In this document: positions 43,201 through 52,200 of the stretch, one piece after another
How positions within the stretch are numbered: position 1 is the stretch's first letter
How the letters are laid out: each line of letters starts with the position of its first letter
Source of the DNA: Streptomyces sp. GQFP
GTDB lineage: Bacteria; Actinomycetota; Actinomycetes; Streptomycetales; Streptomycetaceae
Assembly (NCBI RefSeq): GCF_021545335.1
Contig: NZ_CP089312.1
Location: forward strand, 4,278,001 to 4,342,000
Reading direction: 5' to 3'
DNA: 64,000 nt
Notes under the pieces: model-generated
Told to the model about the DNA's origin: nothing
What the model saw: only the letters and a program-made list of their open reading frames with translations
Databases searched by the model: none
Translations under genes and position numbers: made by a program

Positions 43201-44247
43201 GAGTTCGCCGGACAGGTCGAGCACGACGGCGTTGCGGAACCCCGCGCCGTCGAACCGGTGGCCGCCCGGCACGCTCCCGTGGTCCACCACGATCACCGTG
43301 AACGGCTCCTCCTGTCCCGGCTCGGCCTCCGGGTCGTGCGGCGGCCGCTCCTGGAACTCCGCGCCCAGCAGGTCCTCCAGGCCGGTCATGGCGGAGAAGA
43401 CCAGCCGCGCCGGTCCGGCGCCGTCCTGCTCCTCGGTGTGCAGGCTGTGCGGCAGCCACTTCACCCAGTCCCAGTCCGCGCGCCGCTCCTCGGACACGCA
43501 GAAGGCCAGCCACAGGTCGTCGGGCGAGTGGAAGACGGCGAGCTGTGTCACCAGGGCGCGTACGGCGCCGCGGATGCGGTCCTCGTCGCCCCGGAACAGC
43601 ACCCGCGACCAGGCCCGCAGGGACAGCGCGATGGGCTGGTCGGGGACGGTGGCGTAGGCCCGGATGAAACTGCGCAGCGCGTGCGCGGCCAGCGGTTCCA
43701 GGTCCTCGACGGGCTTGGTGGACATCGGCGCCAGGCGCAGCCCGAGCCGCTGCCCGCCCACCGCGAGCCGCGCCTCGCCGAAGTCGTCGTGTCCCGGCCT
43801 GCGTTCCCACAGCCGTGAGGTGCGGGCCAGCGAGGACAGCGCGCCGGGTTCGGGATGCCGCCAGGAGAGCGCGTACTGCTGCTGCACGAACGCCCCGCGG
43901 ACCTGGAACCGCGTCTGCCGGAGGTAGCGCAGATAGTCACGGCGCTCGCCCTTGAGCCGGTTCTTGCGCTCGCTGGCCTTGCGCATCACCTGACCCACGA
44001 TCATCAGCGCGGAGGCGGTCACCATCAGCGCCATGGCGGTGTAGCCGAGCGCCGAACTGCCGCTGCCCATACGGACGAACAGCAGCATCATCGAGGCCGA
44101 CATCATGCCCATGGGCAGGTAGTTCCACACCGCCGAGGTGTCGGGCACGACCTCCTGCAGGGTGGGCGGCTCCTGGAGACTCAGCTCTCCCTCGGGCATG
44201 TCCGGGGCCCGGCGGCGGGCGGGACGACGGAAGAGAACCACACTCAA
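40219..44247 (-). CDS. eccC: EccC, FtsK/SpoIIIE-type ATPase of type VII secretion
   Basis: The 1342-residue membrane ATPase drives export. Two N-terminal spans (NYLPMGMMSASMMLLFV and LGYTAMALMVTASALMIVG) are followed by three FtsK-like domains with Walker A GATGSGKSETLR near 493, GGPQSGKSTVVR near 847 and GDTESGKTNLLR near 1136. The first has a Walker B VIVDEFSELL. The length matches fused EccC proteins of Streptomyces. TTG 44247 (SVVLFRRPARR) follows AGAGG; the longer open frame upstream is rejected because it runs through eccD antisense. It is divergent from eccD. Confidence 0.95.
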   Translation of the reverse strand: MSVVLFRRPARRRAPDMPEGELSLQEPPTLQEVVPDTSAVWNYLPMGMMSASMMLLFVRMGSGSSALGYTAMALMVTASALMIVGQVMRKASERKNRLKGERRDYLRYLRQTRFQVRGAFVQQQYALSWRHPEPGALSSLARTSRLWERRPGHDDFGEARLAVGGQRLGLRLAPMSTKPVEDLEPLAAHALRSFIRAYATVPDQPIALSLRAWSRVLFRGDEDRIRGAVRALVTQLAVFHSPDDLWLAFCVSEERRADWDWVKWLPHSLHTEEQDGAGPARLVFSAMTGLEDLLGAEFQERPPHDPEAEPGQEEPFTVIVVDHGSVPGGHRFDGAGFRNAVVLDLSGELTWRPGRSTLRLEFDEDERTGPGAGRDGCTVSLVRTDRNRQEQRTALGRPDHLGPAMARAVAMRLSPYRVALGGDSAEPMSTDIELTSLLNITDLHRLDPLELWARRGGAAQRLRVPIGISAEGAPVELDIKESAEGGMGPHGMLIGATGSGKSETLRTLVLALALTHSSDTLNFVLVDFKGGATFLGLDELPHTSAVITNLADEVALVSRMQDALHGELMRRQELLRAAGNYTSALEYEKARAAGAPLQPLPSLFVIVDEFSELLSAHREFMELFVMIGRLGRSLGVHLLLASQRLDEGRMHQLESHLSYRIGLRTFSAMESRGVLGVPDAYHLPSQPGSGYLKSGVEELTRFRAAYVSGPYQQRSGPVAQARAAGQVVPWTTEWVAPRPAPDTPDEPDEPDEEEQPGTERTLMATALDRLRGSGPPAHQVWLPPLDTSPSLDQLLPPLAPHPEYGLTTVGWAGRGRLSVPVGIVDRPFDQVRDLLTVDLSGAGGHVAVAGGPQSGKSTVVRTLICALALTHTPREVQFYCLDFGGGSLAGLTGLPHVGSVAARVDTERIGRTVAEVTAILEDRERLFLQHGIASMRDYRGRRAAGEFADQPHGDVFVVVDGWSTVRQDHQDLIQTFTRVAARGLNYGIHLIVTTARWVELTAAVRDQSGTRIELRMGDPIESMVDSRTARSVPAAPGRGLTVDSKLHYLSALPRIDGVESAGDLEAGASALVLDIKEHWTGPRAPQVRLLPSSLSSTELPDPQPTPEGGLRVALGLEEDKLAPAWHDFAATPHLIVVGDTESGKTNLLRLVARAITERYTPEEARVLLVDYRRDLVDAVPEEYRLGHAVSVDALRDLVNGAARAIRLRVPGQDITPARMRLADWWTGPRLFVLVDDYDMIGAGPGNNPFMPLLDHLALGYEVGLHMIVARSASGAGRGLQEALMRRLQEVNSPGLLLSCPPTEGYLFGNVKPRILPPGRAMRIARRTTTLVQTARLAPPEAP

Positions 44248-44493
44248 GGGACAGCCTCTCGGTGGATGGCGCGAAGACCGAACGACCGAACTGTAGAACC
44301 CCTCGGACCGCCAACTCGTAGGCGGGGCAGGGCTCCCCGGACCTCGCCGGAAGGGTTCTGTAGGGTACAGCCATCCGATTCCGGACGCCGTTTCCCGCGC
44401 GTCGGTCCCGGCCCCCCGACCTCCACACGGTCTCTTCATTCCGCACTGCCCGACGGCCCCCCTCTGCCCGACACCCGGAGAGACGAGCGAGCC

Positions 44494-45894
44494 TTGACCG
44501 ACAGCACGGTGGCACATCTGTGCCGGATCACGGTACGAGCACCCGCGAAACTCATGGACCTGGCCGTCCCCGGTGACATACCGGTGGCCGACCTGTTGCC
44601 CGCGCTGCTCGACTACGCCGGTGAGGAGGCCCAGGAGTCCGGCCTCGAACACGGCGGCTGGGTGCTCCAACGGCTGGGCGGCGTACCCCTGGACGAGGAG
44701 GCCACGCTGGACGTGGCCGGGGTGCGCGACGGCGAGACCCTCCACCTGAGGCCGCGCGCCGACGCGCTGCCCGAACCGCACTTCGACGACCTGGTCGACG
44801 GCATCGCCACCACCATGGACCGCCGCCCCTTCGTCTGGACCCCGACGGTCGGCCGACGGGTGCTGATCGGCCTCGCGGTGACCGCGCTGGCCGTGGGCTC
44901 GGTGCTGCTCGCCCTGCCCGGCCCGGACTTCTGGCTGCGCATCGGCGTGCTGTTCGCCGGCGGCCTGCTGCTGCTCGCCGGCGCGGCCTCGGCGAGCCGG
45001 GCCGTCGGCGACGCCGGGGCCGGAGCCGCGCTGGGCGTGATGGCCACCGTGTACTGGACGCACGCGGGCTGGCTGATGCCCGGCGGCGCCTTCGAGGGCG
45101 ACCAGGCGCACCAGGTCCTCGGCGCCCGGCTGCTGGCCGCGTCCGCCGCCGCCGCGGGCGGCGCGGTGCTCGCGCTCGCGGTGGTGGCGGCCTTCACCCC
45201 GCTGTTCCTGGCCACGGCCGCGGTCGCGGTGGGCGGTGCGCTGAGCGGGCTGCTGCTGATCCTGCTGGACTGGTCGCCGCAGGAGGCGGCCGCCGTGATC
45301 ACCCTGGTCGCCGTGTTGTTCGGGGCGTTCGTGCCCGCGCTGTCCTTCCGGCTCGCGGGGTTTCGCACCCCGCCGCTGCCGACCAACGCCCAGCAGCTCC
45401 AGCAGGGCATCGACCCGCACCCCAGCGGCGACGTGGCCGCCCGTACCGTGGTCGCCGACGTGTGGATGACCGCGCTGTTCGCGGCGGCCGGACTGCTCTG
45501 CACGGCCTGTCTGGCCGCCCTGGTCCAGCCCTTCGGATGGCCCGGCGGCTGCATGGCCGCCGCGCTCTCCCTGCTCCTGCTGCTGCACGGCCGCGGCATG
45601 GGCAGCTTCTGGCAGCGGCTCGCGCTGATCACCCCCGGCGTGCTCGGCGTGGCCGGCCTGGTGGTGTCCGCGGCCCTCGTGGTCTCGCCGGACACCCTGC
45701 CCGCCCTGCTCGTGGGGCTGTTCGCGACGGCGGCGGCGTGCGCCATCGCGTCCTGGACGGTGCCGGGGCGGCGGCTGGTGCCGTACTGGGGCAGGGCCGC
45801 CGAACTGCTGCACTCCGCCGCGGCAATCAGCCTGCTGCCGCTGATGCTGTGGATCCTCGGCTTCTACGGGTTCCTGCGGTCGCTGGACCTGTGA
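44494..45894 (+). CDS. eccD: EccD, integral membrane channel component of type VII secretion
   Basis: The 466-residue product has an N-terminal ubiquitin-like domain (CRITVRAPAKLMDLAVPGDIPVADLLPALLDYAG, in shorter strands) and then about eleven membrane spans from residue 126 on. This is the EccD architecture, forming the bulk of the membrane pore. The likely TTG start at 44494 has GGAGAGA upstream. EccB follows 65 bases downstream, so the two are probably one transcript. Confidence 0.93.
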   Translation: MTDSTVAHLCRITVRAPAKLMDLAVPGDIPVADLLPALLDYAGEEAQESGLEHGGWVLQRLGGVPLDEEATLDVAGVRDGETLHLRPRADALPEPHFDDLVDGIATTMDRRPFVWTPTVGRRVLIGLAVTALAVGSVLLALPGPDFWLRIGVLFAGGLLLLAGAASASRAVGDAGAGAALGVMATVYWTHAGWLMPGGAFEGDQAHQVLGARLLAASAAAAGGAVLALAVVAAFTPLFLATAAVAVGGALSGLLLILLDWSPQEAAAVITLVAVLFGAFVPALSFRLAGFRTPPLPTNAQQLQQGIDPHPSGDVAARTVVADVWMTALFAAAGLLCTACLAALVQPFGWPGGCMAAALSLLLLLHGRGMGSFWQRLALITPGVLGVAGLVVSAALVVSPDTLPALLVGLFATAAACAIASWTVPGRRLVPYWGRAAELLHSAAAISLLPLMLWILGFYGFLRSLDL

Positions 45895-45959
45895 TCCCGG
45901 CGTCCGGCCCAGCCACGTGAATTCTTCCGTGAGTTCTTCGACCCCGTAGGGAGCGAGAC

Positions 45960-47483
45960 GTGCAGAACAGACGCGACCAGGTGCACGCGCACATGTTCGT
46001 GATGGGGCGGCTGACCTCGGGGCTGCTGCGCACCGACCTGGACGCGCCGGAGAGCCCCGTCGGCCGCACCAACCGGGGCCTGGCGATCGGCATCGTCGTC
46101 GCGCTGCTGGTGTCGGCCGGGGCCTTCGTCTTCGGCCTCATGTCCCCGTCCACCAGCGACTCCTGGCGGGCCTCGGGGACCCTGATCGTGGACAAGGACA
46201 CCGGCGCCCGCTACTTCTACGCGGGCGGCGAGCTGCGCCCCGTGCTGAACTACGCATCCGCGCTGCTCCTCGCGGCTTCGACCGGCGCCGAGATGACCAC
46301 CACGGCGGTGGGCACCGACTCCCTGCGGGACACCCCCCGGGGCACCGCCGTCGGCATCGACGGCGCCCCGGACGTACTGCCGGATGCCGACGCGCTCGCC
46401 GACTCCCGCCCCTGGCTGGTGTGTTCGGCTTCCGCCGACGGCGCGGGCAGCGACACCACCGTGCTCTCCGTGGCCTCGCCGGCCGCCGCACGGTCACTGC
46501 CCGACGGGAGCGCCCTGCTGGTGGCCGACCCGGACGGTGTCCGCCACCTGGTGTGGCGGGGCATGAGGCTGCGGATCGACACCGGCCGCAGCGCCCTGGA
46601 GGGCCTCGGCTACGGGTCGGCCGAACCCCGCGAGGTCTCCGCCGCGTTCCTCGACGCCCTGCCGGCCGGACCGGACCTGTCCCCCGCCGACGTACCCGGC
46701 AGGGGCGAGGCCGGACCGGCGATCGGCGGGCTCGACACCCGGATCGGACAGGTCTTCCGCACCAGCGTGCCGGGGTCCGCGCGGTCCCAGTACTACCTGC
46801 TGCGCCGTGACGGCCTGGTGCCGCTGACGAACACCGGGGCGGCGCTGCAGCTCGGCGACCCGGACACCGCCGAGAAGGCGTACGACGGCGGCCCGGCGAG
46901 TGCGCGGCAGCTGGAAGCGGGCGCCCTCAAGGGCCACTTGGCCGCCACGGACACCAGTACCGGCTCGTCCGCCGGGCTGCCCGAGTCGCCGCCGACCCTC
47001 GCCGGTGTCAAGGAGGGCCAGGGGGTCTGTGCCGCCGTGACGCCCGGTTCGGCGGCCGGATCCGGGGTGCGGGTGGGCGTCGCGCTCGTGGCGGGGAGCG
47101 CGCTGGCCCCTGTCGCCCGGTCGGCGGCCACCACAACCGCGCGGTCCTGCCTGCCGGTTGACGGCGTCGTGGTCGAACCCGGCGGCGGCGCGCTGGTCGT
47201 GGCGGGCAGCGCCGCGGGCGGTGACGTCGGCGGCAGCCGGTACCTGGTCACGGACACCGGCGTGAAGTACCGGGTGCCCACGGCCGACGACGAGAAGGCC
47301 CTCGGCTACACCGACGCCCAGGAGGTGACCGTGCCCTCGCTGCTGCTGTCGATGCTGCCGACCGGGCCGGACCTCGACGCGTCGGCCGCGTCGGCCGCCG
47401 CGGGCGCGCGCACGGTACCGGCCGACACGGGCTGCGGCGGTGGTGCGGCACCGCCGGGTGGCGGTGCCGCCGTGACGCCGTGA
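45960..47483 (+). CDS. eccB: EccB, type VII secretion core protein
   Basis: The 507-residue product begins with NRRDQVHAHMFVMGRLTSGL, the EccB hallmark, one membrane span near residues 40-62 and an extracytoplasmic domain with repeats and four cysteines (VCSA, GVCAA, RSCLP, GCGGG). GTG 45960 follows GGGAG. The Gly/Ala-rich C-terminus ends inside a CCGTGACG tandem repeat. It forms the outer part of the complex with EccD. Confidence 0.95.
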   Translation: MQNRRDQVHAHMFVMGRLTSGLLRTDLDAPESPVGRTNRGLAIGIVVALLVSAGAFVFGLMSPSTSDSWRASGTLIVDKDTGARYFYAGGELRPVLNYASALLLAASTGAEMTTTAVGTDSLRDTPRGTAVGIDGAPDVLPDADALADSRPWLVCSASADGAGSDTTVLSVASPAAARSLPDGSALLVADPDGVRHLVWRGMRLRIDTGRSALEGLGYGSAEPREVSAAFLDALPAGPDLSPADVPGRGEAGPAIGGLDTRIGQVFRTSVPGSARSQYYLLRRDGLVPLTNTGAALQLGDPDTAEKAYDGGPASARQLEAGALKGHLAATDTSTGSSAGLPESPPTLAGVKEGQGVCAAVTPGSAAGSGVRVGVALVAGSALAPVARSAATTTARSCLPVDGVVVEPGGGALVVAGSAAGGDVGGSRYLVTDTGVKYRVPTADDEKALGYTDAQEVTVPSLLLSMLPTGPDLDASAASAAAGARTVPADTGCGGGAAPPGGGAAVTP

Positions 47484-47511
47484 CGCCGTGACGCCGTGAC
47501 GCCGTGACGCC
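47471..47511. repeat. CGTGACGC 8-base tandem repeat over the eccB stop
   Basis: About five copies of CGTGACGC run across the eccB stop codon. Because the unit is not a multiple of three, changes in copy number could move the end of eccB only downstream of the current stop. Confidence 0.8.
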
Positions 47512-47631
47512 AACGCCCTTAAAGCGGCGCCGAGTTCGCCTTTCGGATGTTCACAGTGATGCCAGTGGGTGACGAGGAGGTAAAAGAAGGGCGAGTTGAC
47601 ATGAGTGCTCGTGTGTAAAGGGTCATGAACT

Positions 47632-47645
47632 GTTGCACCGGCAAC
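47632..47645. promoter_or_regulatory. Inverted repeat GTTGC-N4-GCAAC upstream of the esx operon
   Basis: The 337-base gap 47484-47820 is AT-richer and contains TTGACA at 47596-47601, this inverted repeat, and further GGCAACT copies. It probably holds the promoter of the esx and effector genes, but no clear -10 was placed. Confidence 0.4.
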
Positions 47646-47820
47646 TTCCTTGTCTTTACGATCAGATGAGGAATGAGAGTGGTCGGGAACTGCGTCAAAA
47701 CTCCTCCAACTTCCTGCGTCGGCAACTGAACCCGGCGATCGCCGTCACCGTCCTCCAGGTGGGCCCCTCCGGTCGGGCCGCAGGGGCGACAGCGACGCCG
47801 CCGTAGAGAGAAGAGGCAAC

Positions 47821-48186
47821 ATGAGCCTGAGCGAGAGCGGCAGCCAGCATTCAGAGGAAGGACCCACCCGTAACGGGATCAGCGCTCTTGAGACGGCGTA
47901 CAGCGCCGTTCAGCGCATCCTTCAGGACGTGGAGGGCACCAAGAACAACCTGTCGAGTTCCTACCAGGGTTCGGACGGTGGCGCCTACGGCAGGCTGCTC
48001 GACCAGTGGGACGACCAGGTGGTCATCATCCTGAACAACCTCGAAGGCATGATCGACAGGCTCAACACGAGCCTGACGGAGCACAATCTGGCCCAGGGCT
48101 CCGGCCGCGAAGCCATCGACCAGGCGTTCAGCGCCAGCGAGAGCGCCTTCGACGTCCTGTCCGGTTCCGGGGCCCTCAACGGCTGA
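47821..48186 (+). CDS. Esx/WXG100-like small secreted protein
   Basis: The 121-residue all-helical product has two helices joined by a turn YQGSDGGAYGRLLDQW, where a classical WXG would be. It probably forms a helical hairpin heterodimer with the next gene's product. AAGAGG precedes the ATG. It is first of the set of substrates downstream of eccB. Confidence 0.75.
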   Translation: MSLSESGSQHSEEGPTRNGISALETAYSAVQRILQDVEGTKNNLSSSYQGSDGGAYGRLLDQWDDQVVIILNNLEGMIDRLNTSLTEHNLAQGSGREAIDQAFSASESAFDVLSGSGALNG

Positions 48187-48272
48187 GCATGCCCGCCGTG
48201 GTCACCGACCGCGGCCCCGGCGACACGACTCCACTGGCACCGCACCGGCACCGAAGAGATGAGGATCCTGGA

Positions 48273-48593
48273 ATGTCCGACACGAGCGACGGCATCATCC
48301 ACGTCGAGTACAACCCCGTCTACAACGCCGCCGAGGACATGGTCCAGCAGACCCGGGCCATCGCAGGCACCCTGAGCAACCTGGAGATGGAACTCAGCGA
48401 GCTCAAGGAGACCTGGTTCGGCGGTGACGCGCAGGTCTACGAGGAGAAGCAGGCGGAGTGGGACGCCGCCGTCCTCACCATGGAGCAGCTGCTGATCAAG
48501 CACTCGGACCTGCTCATCGACGTCTCGGACAACTACAAGTACACGGAGAACTACCTGAGCCAGCTCTGGTCCGAGGTGTCCATCGGCAGGTGA
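48273..48593 (+). CDS. WXG100-family protein (Esx)
   Basis: The 106-residue product has WFG in KETWFGGDAQVYEEK, the WXG turn, and a C-terminal YKYTE that matches the YxxxD/E secretion signal. The length and helical pattern are those of EsxA/B proteins. It lies 86 bases after the previous small gene and should pair with its product for export by EccC. Confidence 0.9.
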   Translation: MSDTSDGIIHVEYNPVYNAAEDMVQQTRAIAGTLSNLEMELSELKETWFGGDAQVYEEKQAEWDAAVLTMEQLLIKHSDLLIDVSDNYKYTENYLSQLWSEVSIGR

Positions 48594-48726
48594 CCGCGTC
48601 CCTGTGCCGTGATGGCACCGCCTCCGGCAGCGGCAGGGCGCCGTCGGCCGGGGGCGGTACCACGACAGCACACGGCACGCCGCCACCGCGGTACCGGGGA
48701 GACATCCGTAACGAGGGGAAGCATCC

Positions 48727-49206
48727 ATGGCGGACTTCAGTCACACGGACAAGCAGTCCATCCAGACGTTCATCGACGGGGACCTGGCGTCGTTCATCGG
48801 GGACCTCAAGAAGATCCTCGCGGGTGACCCGTCCATGAAGGACTTCGAGAACGGCGTCTACACCGACCGCACCGCGGGCGCGATCGAGAAGGGCAAGCCG
48901 ATCATGATGGGGAGGATCGACAGGAACGACCTCATGACCGGCACCAGCTTCACCGACGCGCTGTCGACCAGTATCTCGACGGTCGTCGACGTCCTGACGG
49001 CACAGCAGGACACGTTCGACGAGATCGACGAGGGCCTGCGCACGACCTTGCACGAACTGTTCAAGACCCAGGGCGACAACCTCGGCAACATCTCGGCGGA
49101 GGAGTTCAGCACGTCCATGTCCGACTCCGGATTCGACGACAGTTCGTCGAGCGGTGACTCCACAGGCGACAACGGCTCCGACAGCACCGACGGCGAAAGC
49201 GCCTGA
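48727..49206 (+). CDS. Type VII-associated small protein with acidic Ser/Asp tail
   Basis: The 159-residue product is mostly helical up to residue 125 (LTAQQDTFDEIDEGLRTTLHELFKTQ in part), then ends in a disordered Ser-Asp-Gly tail (SSSSGDSTGDNGSDSTDG). It lacks WXG. Its place between Esx genes and the large repeat protein suggests a co-secreted partner or chaperone; the family is not recognised. Confidence 0.7.
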   Translation: MADFSHTDKQSIQTFIDGDLASFIGDLKKILAGDPSMKDFENGVYTDRTAGAIEKGKPIMMGRIDRNDLMTGTSFTDALSTSISTVVDVLTAQQDTFDEIDEGLRTTLHELFKTQGDNLGNISAEEFSTSMSDSGFDDSSSSGDSTGDNGSDSTDGESA

Positions 49207-49275
49207 CGCACCCGCCCACCGGCCCCTGGCCCCCGCCTCTCCTCCCCCACCGGTTCCTCACCCCGGAGTCCTCCC

Positions 49276-52200
49276 TTGGCCGCCGAAGACACTGATCACT
49301 GGGCCATAGCTGTCGAGATGCTCACCGGCTACGAGATGCCCAAACGCAGCTCCGAGGTGTTCGCGGACATAGATGGCGACAGGAACCACGGCAACGTGCC
49401 GCTGTTCTCGGTCGCGATCGAGGAGATCCCCTACATGAACATGACGGAGGCCGCGTACCAGGCCTACTCGGGGCTGAACGTCGGCGATCACGACTTCGTG
49501 ATCCACTTCTACCGGCCGCCGCTGGACAACGCGGAGGAGGTGGATCTCGACGACTACTCCAAAGAGGAGCTCAAGGAGAAGATCTACCCGAGGCTCCACA
49601 GGGTCGTCATCGACTTCGTCGGTCCGAACGGCACGGACGTCGAACTCCCCTACTACAACCCGTTCGGCTGGAGCGACAACGGCGACAGCTCGCTGACCGG
49701 GATGAAGCACGCCCTGGGGCAGTACGTCGAGGGCGCGGGCAGCGCGCTGCATCACCTCGGCTACGGGGCCATCACGGACCACAACAACATCGGCTTCTCG
49801 TCGAACGGCAAGACCGTGTACGTGGAGAAGGCCATGGACTTCGAGTCCTTCACCAGGACGGCCCAGGCGTACGACCGGGTGGCCAGGTTCTTCGTGGACC
49901 ACGCCGAGACGCTCAAGCAGTGGAAGGAGTCCCTGGGACGGGACACCGCGGCCTGGAAGGGCAAGGCGGCCGGGGTGTTCGCCGAGCTCATCGACGGACT
50001 GCACAAGAACTACGCCGGGTTCGCCGACCAGATGCGCCCCAGCGGCTTCTCCGCCGCGCACCAGTCGAAGTGGGACTGGTACGAGTCGACGAGCAGGCAG
50101 GGCGACGCCATCCTGGGCGCCGGCAACACCGTCTTCCACACCATCCGTGACATGTACCAGGCGTGGAGCGACTGGGAGAGCGGAACCAACGCCGAGTACG
50201 CCGAGATCGTCGCGCCCGACGAGGACCGCCAGTACAGATACCTGCCGGGCCTCGCCAGCCCCTACGGCATCCTCGTGTCGATGCTGCAGAGTCTCAATGA
50301 ATGGGTCTTCAACCACAACGCCCGGCACCTCGAGCTGAAGACGTGGTCCGACAGCGAGTCGGAGTGGAGCGCCGACGGGCGCGACGAAGAAGGCGACGGC
50401 CACTACTACGACACGAAGACGTCGGGGTCCTTCTGGGCCCTGAAACCCGAGGCCGAGCGGTTCATCCCCGGACACGGCTGGCTCCACGACCTCTCCACCT
50501 GGACCGGTCTGAGCGCCAAAGCGATCGAGTCCTGGAACCAGGGCGTGGAGGACCACCTGGCTCCCGCGGCCAACAAGGCCATGGAGAACGTCAACCTCGC
50601 CTTCATCGAAGCCCAGGGCGTCCTCGAGGAGGTGCTGGAGCCCGAGGTCACCAGCTACCTCAGCGGGACGGGCGGGAGCGGCAGCTCCGGCAGCGGGGAC
50701 AGCGGGGACAGCGGCGTCGACGACGCGATCGCGGACGGGAAGGAGATCATCGCCGGCATCAACGCCCAAGTCGACGAAGCCATCGAAGACGCGGAAGAGA
50801 TCATCGCCGGCATCGACGCCCAGATCGACGAAGCCATCGCGCACGCGGAAGAGATCATCGCCGGCATCGACGCCGACGTCGCCGAAGCCATCGCCAACGC
50901 GGAAGACACGATCGCCGACATCGACGCCGACGTCGCCGAAGTCATCGCGGACGCGGAAGACACGATCACCGAGACCAACACCCAGGTCGACGAAGCCATC
51001 GCGGACGCGGAAGAAAAGATCGCCGACATCGACGCCCAGGTCGACGAAGCCATCGCCAACGCGGAAGACACGATCGCCGACACCAACGCCCAGGTCGACG
51101 AGGTGATCGGGGACGGCTCCTTCGGGGACTCCGACGGGCTGACCGGCGGCGTCACCGTCCAGAACCCCGACGGCAGTATCACGACCACCTACTCCGACGG
51201 CACCGAGGTCACCACGGACCCGGACGGCACGGTCACCGAGACCGACTCCGACGGCACTGTCACGGTCACCAACCCGGACGGCTCCTTTACCGTCACCGGC
51301 CCCGACGGTTCTGTGCAGACGACGGGCTCGAACTTCGACGAGGGCGACTCCCAGTCCATCGTCCCGGTCACCGGCCTCGGAGGCTCCTCGTCGCTGACGG
51401 ACGGCTCCGGGAGTTCGAGCCGGCTCACCGGCGGCGTCACCGTCCAGAACCCCGACGGCAGCGTCACGACCACCTACCCCGACGGCACCGAGGTCACCAC
51501 GGACCCGGACGGCACGGTCACCCAGACCGACCCCGACGGCACCGTGACCGTCTCCGGCCCGGACGGCTCCGTGACCGTCACCTCCCCCGACGGCAGCGTG
51601 CAGTCGACGGGTTCGGGTGGCAGCGGCCAGATCATCACCACCCCGGACGGCGAGACGATCGTCTCCGGTCCGATCGGCGAGATCACCGTCGACCCGGACG
51701 GCAACACGGTCATCTCCGGTCCGAGCGGCCAGATCATCACCAGCCCGGACGGTTCCACGAGTGTGGACGGCCCGAGCGGCAGTACGACGACGTCCTCGGA
51801 CGGCACGGTCACGGTGACGGGCCCCGACGGCAGTACGACCGTGACGTCCCCGGACGGCAGCGTGCAGGTGACGTCCCCGGACGGCGAGATCACCACGACC
51901 TACCCCGACGGCACCATCAGCGTGACCTCCCCGGACGGCAGCACGACGGTGACGTCGCCGGACGGATCGACCACCGGCGGCAACCAGGACGCGATCGACA
52001 AGGCCAACCAGGTGATCGCCGACGCCAACGCGGCGGCGAAGCAGGCGATCGCCGAGTCCAACGCGGCGACGGCGGACGCGATCGCCGAGAACAACCAGGC
52101 GATCACCGACGCCAACGCCGCGGCGAAAGACGCGATCGCCGACGCCAACGCGGCGACGGCCGACGCGATCGCCGACAACAACGCGGCCATCACCGACGCC

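Noticed and set aside
44248..45813. N-terminal extension of the eccC frame through the eccD region
   Set aside because: It is antisense to eccD and low complexity; the true EccC N-terminus with spans starts at about 44247.
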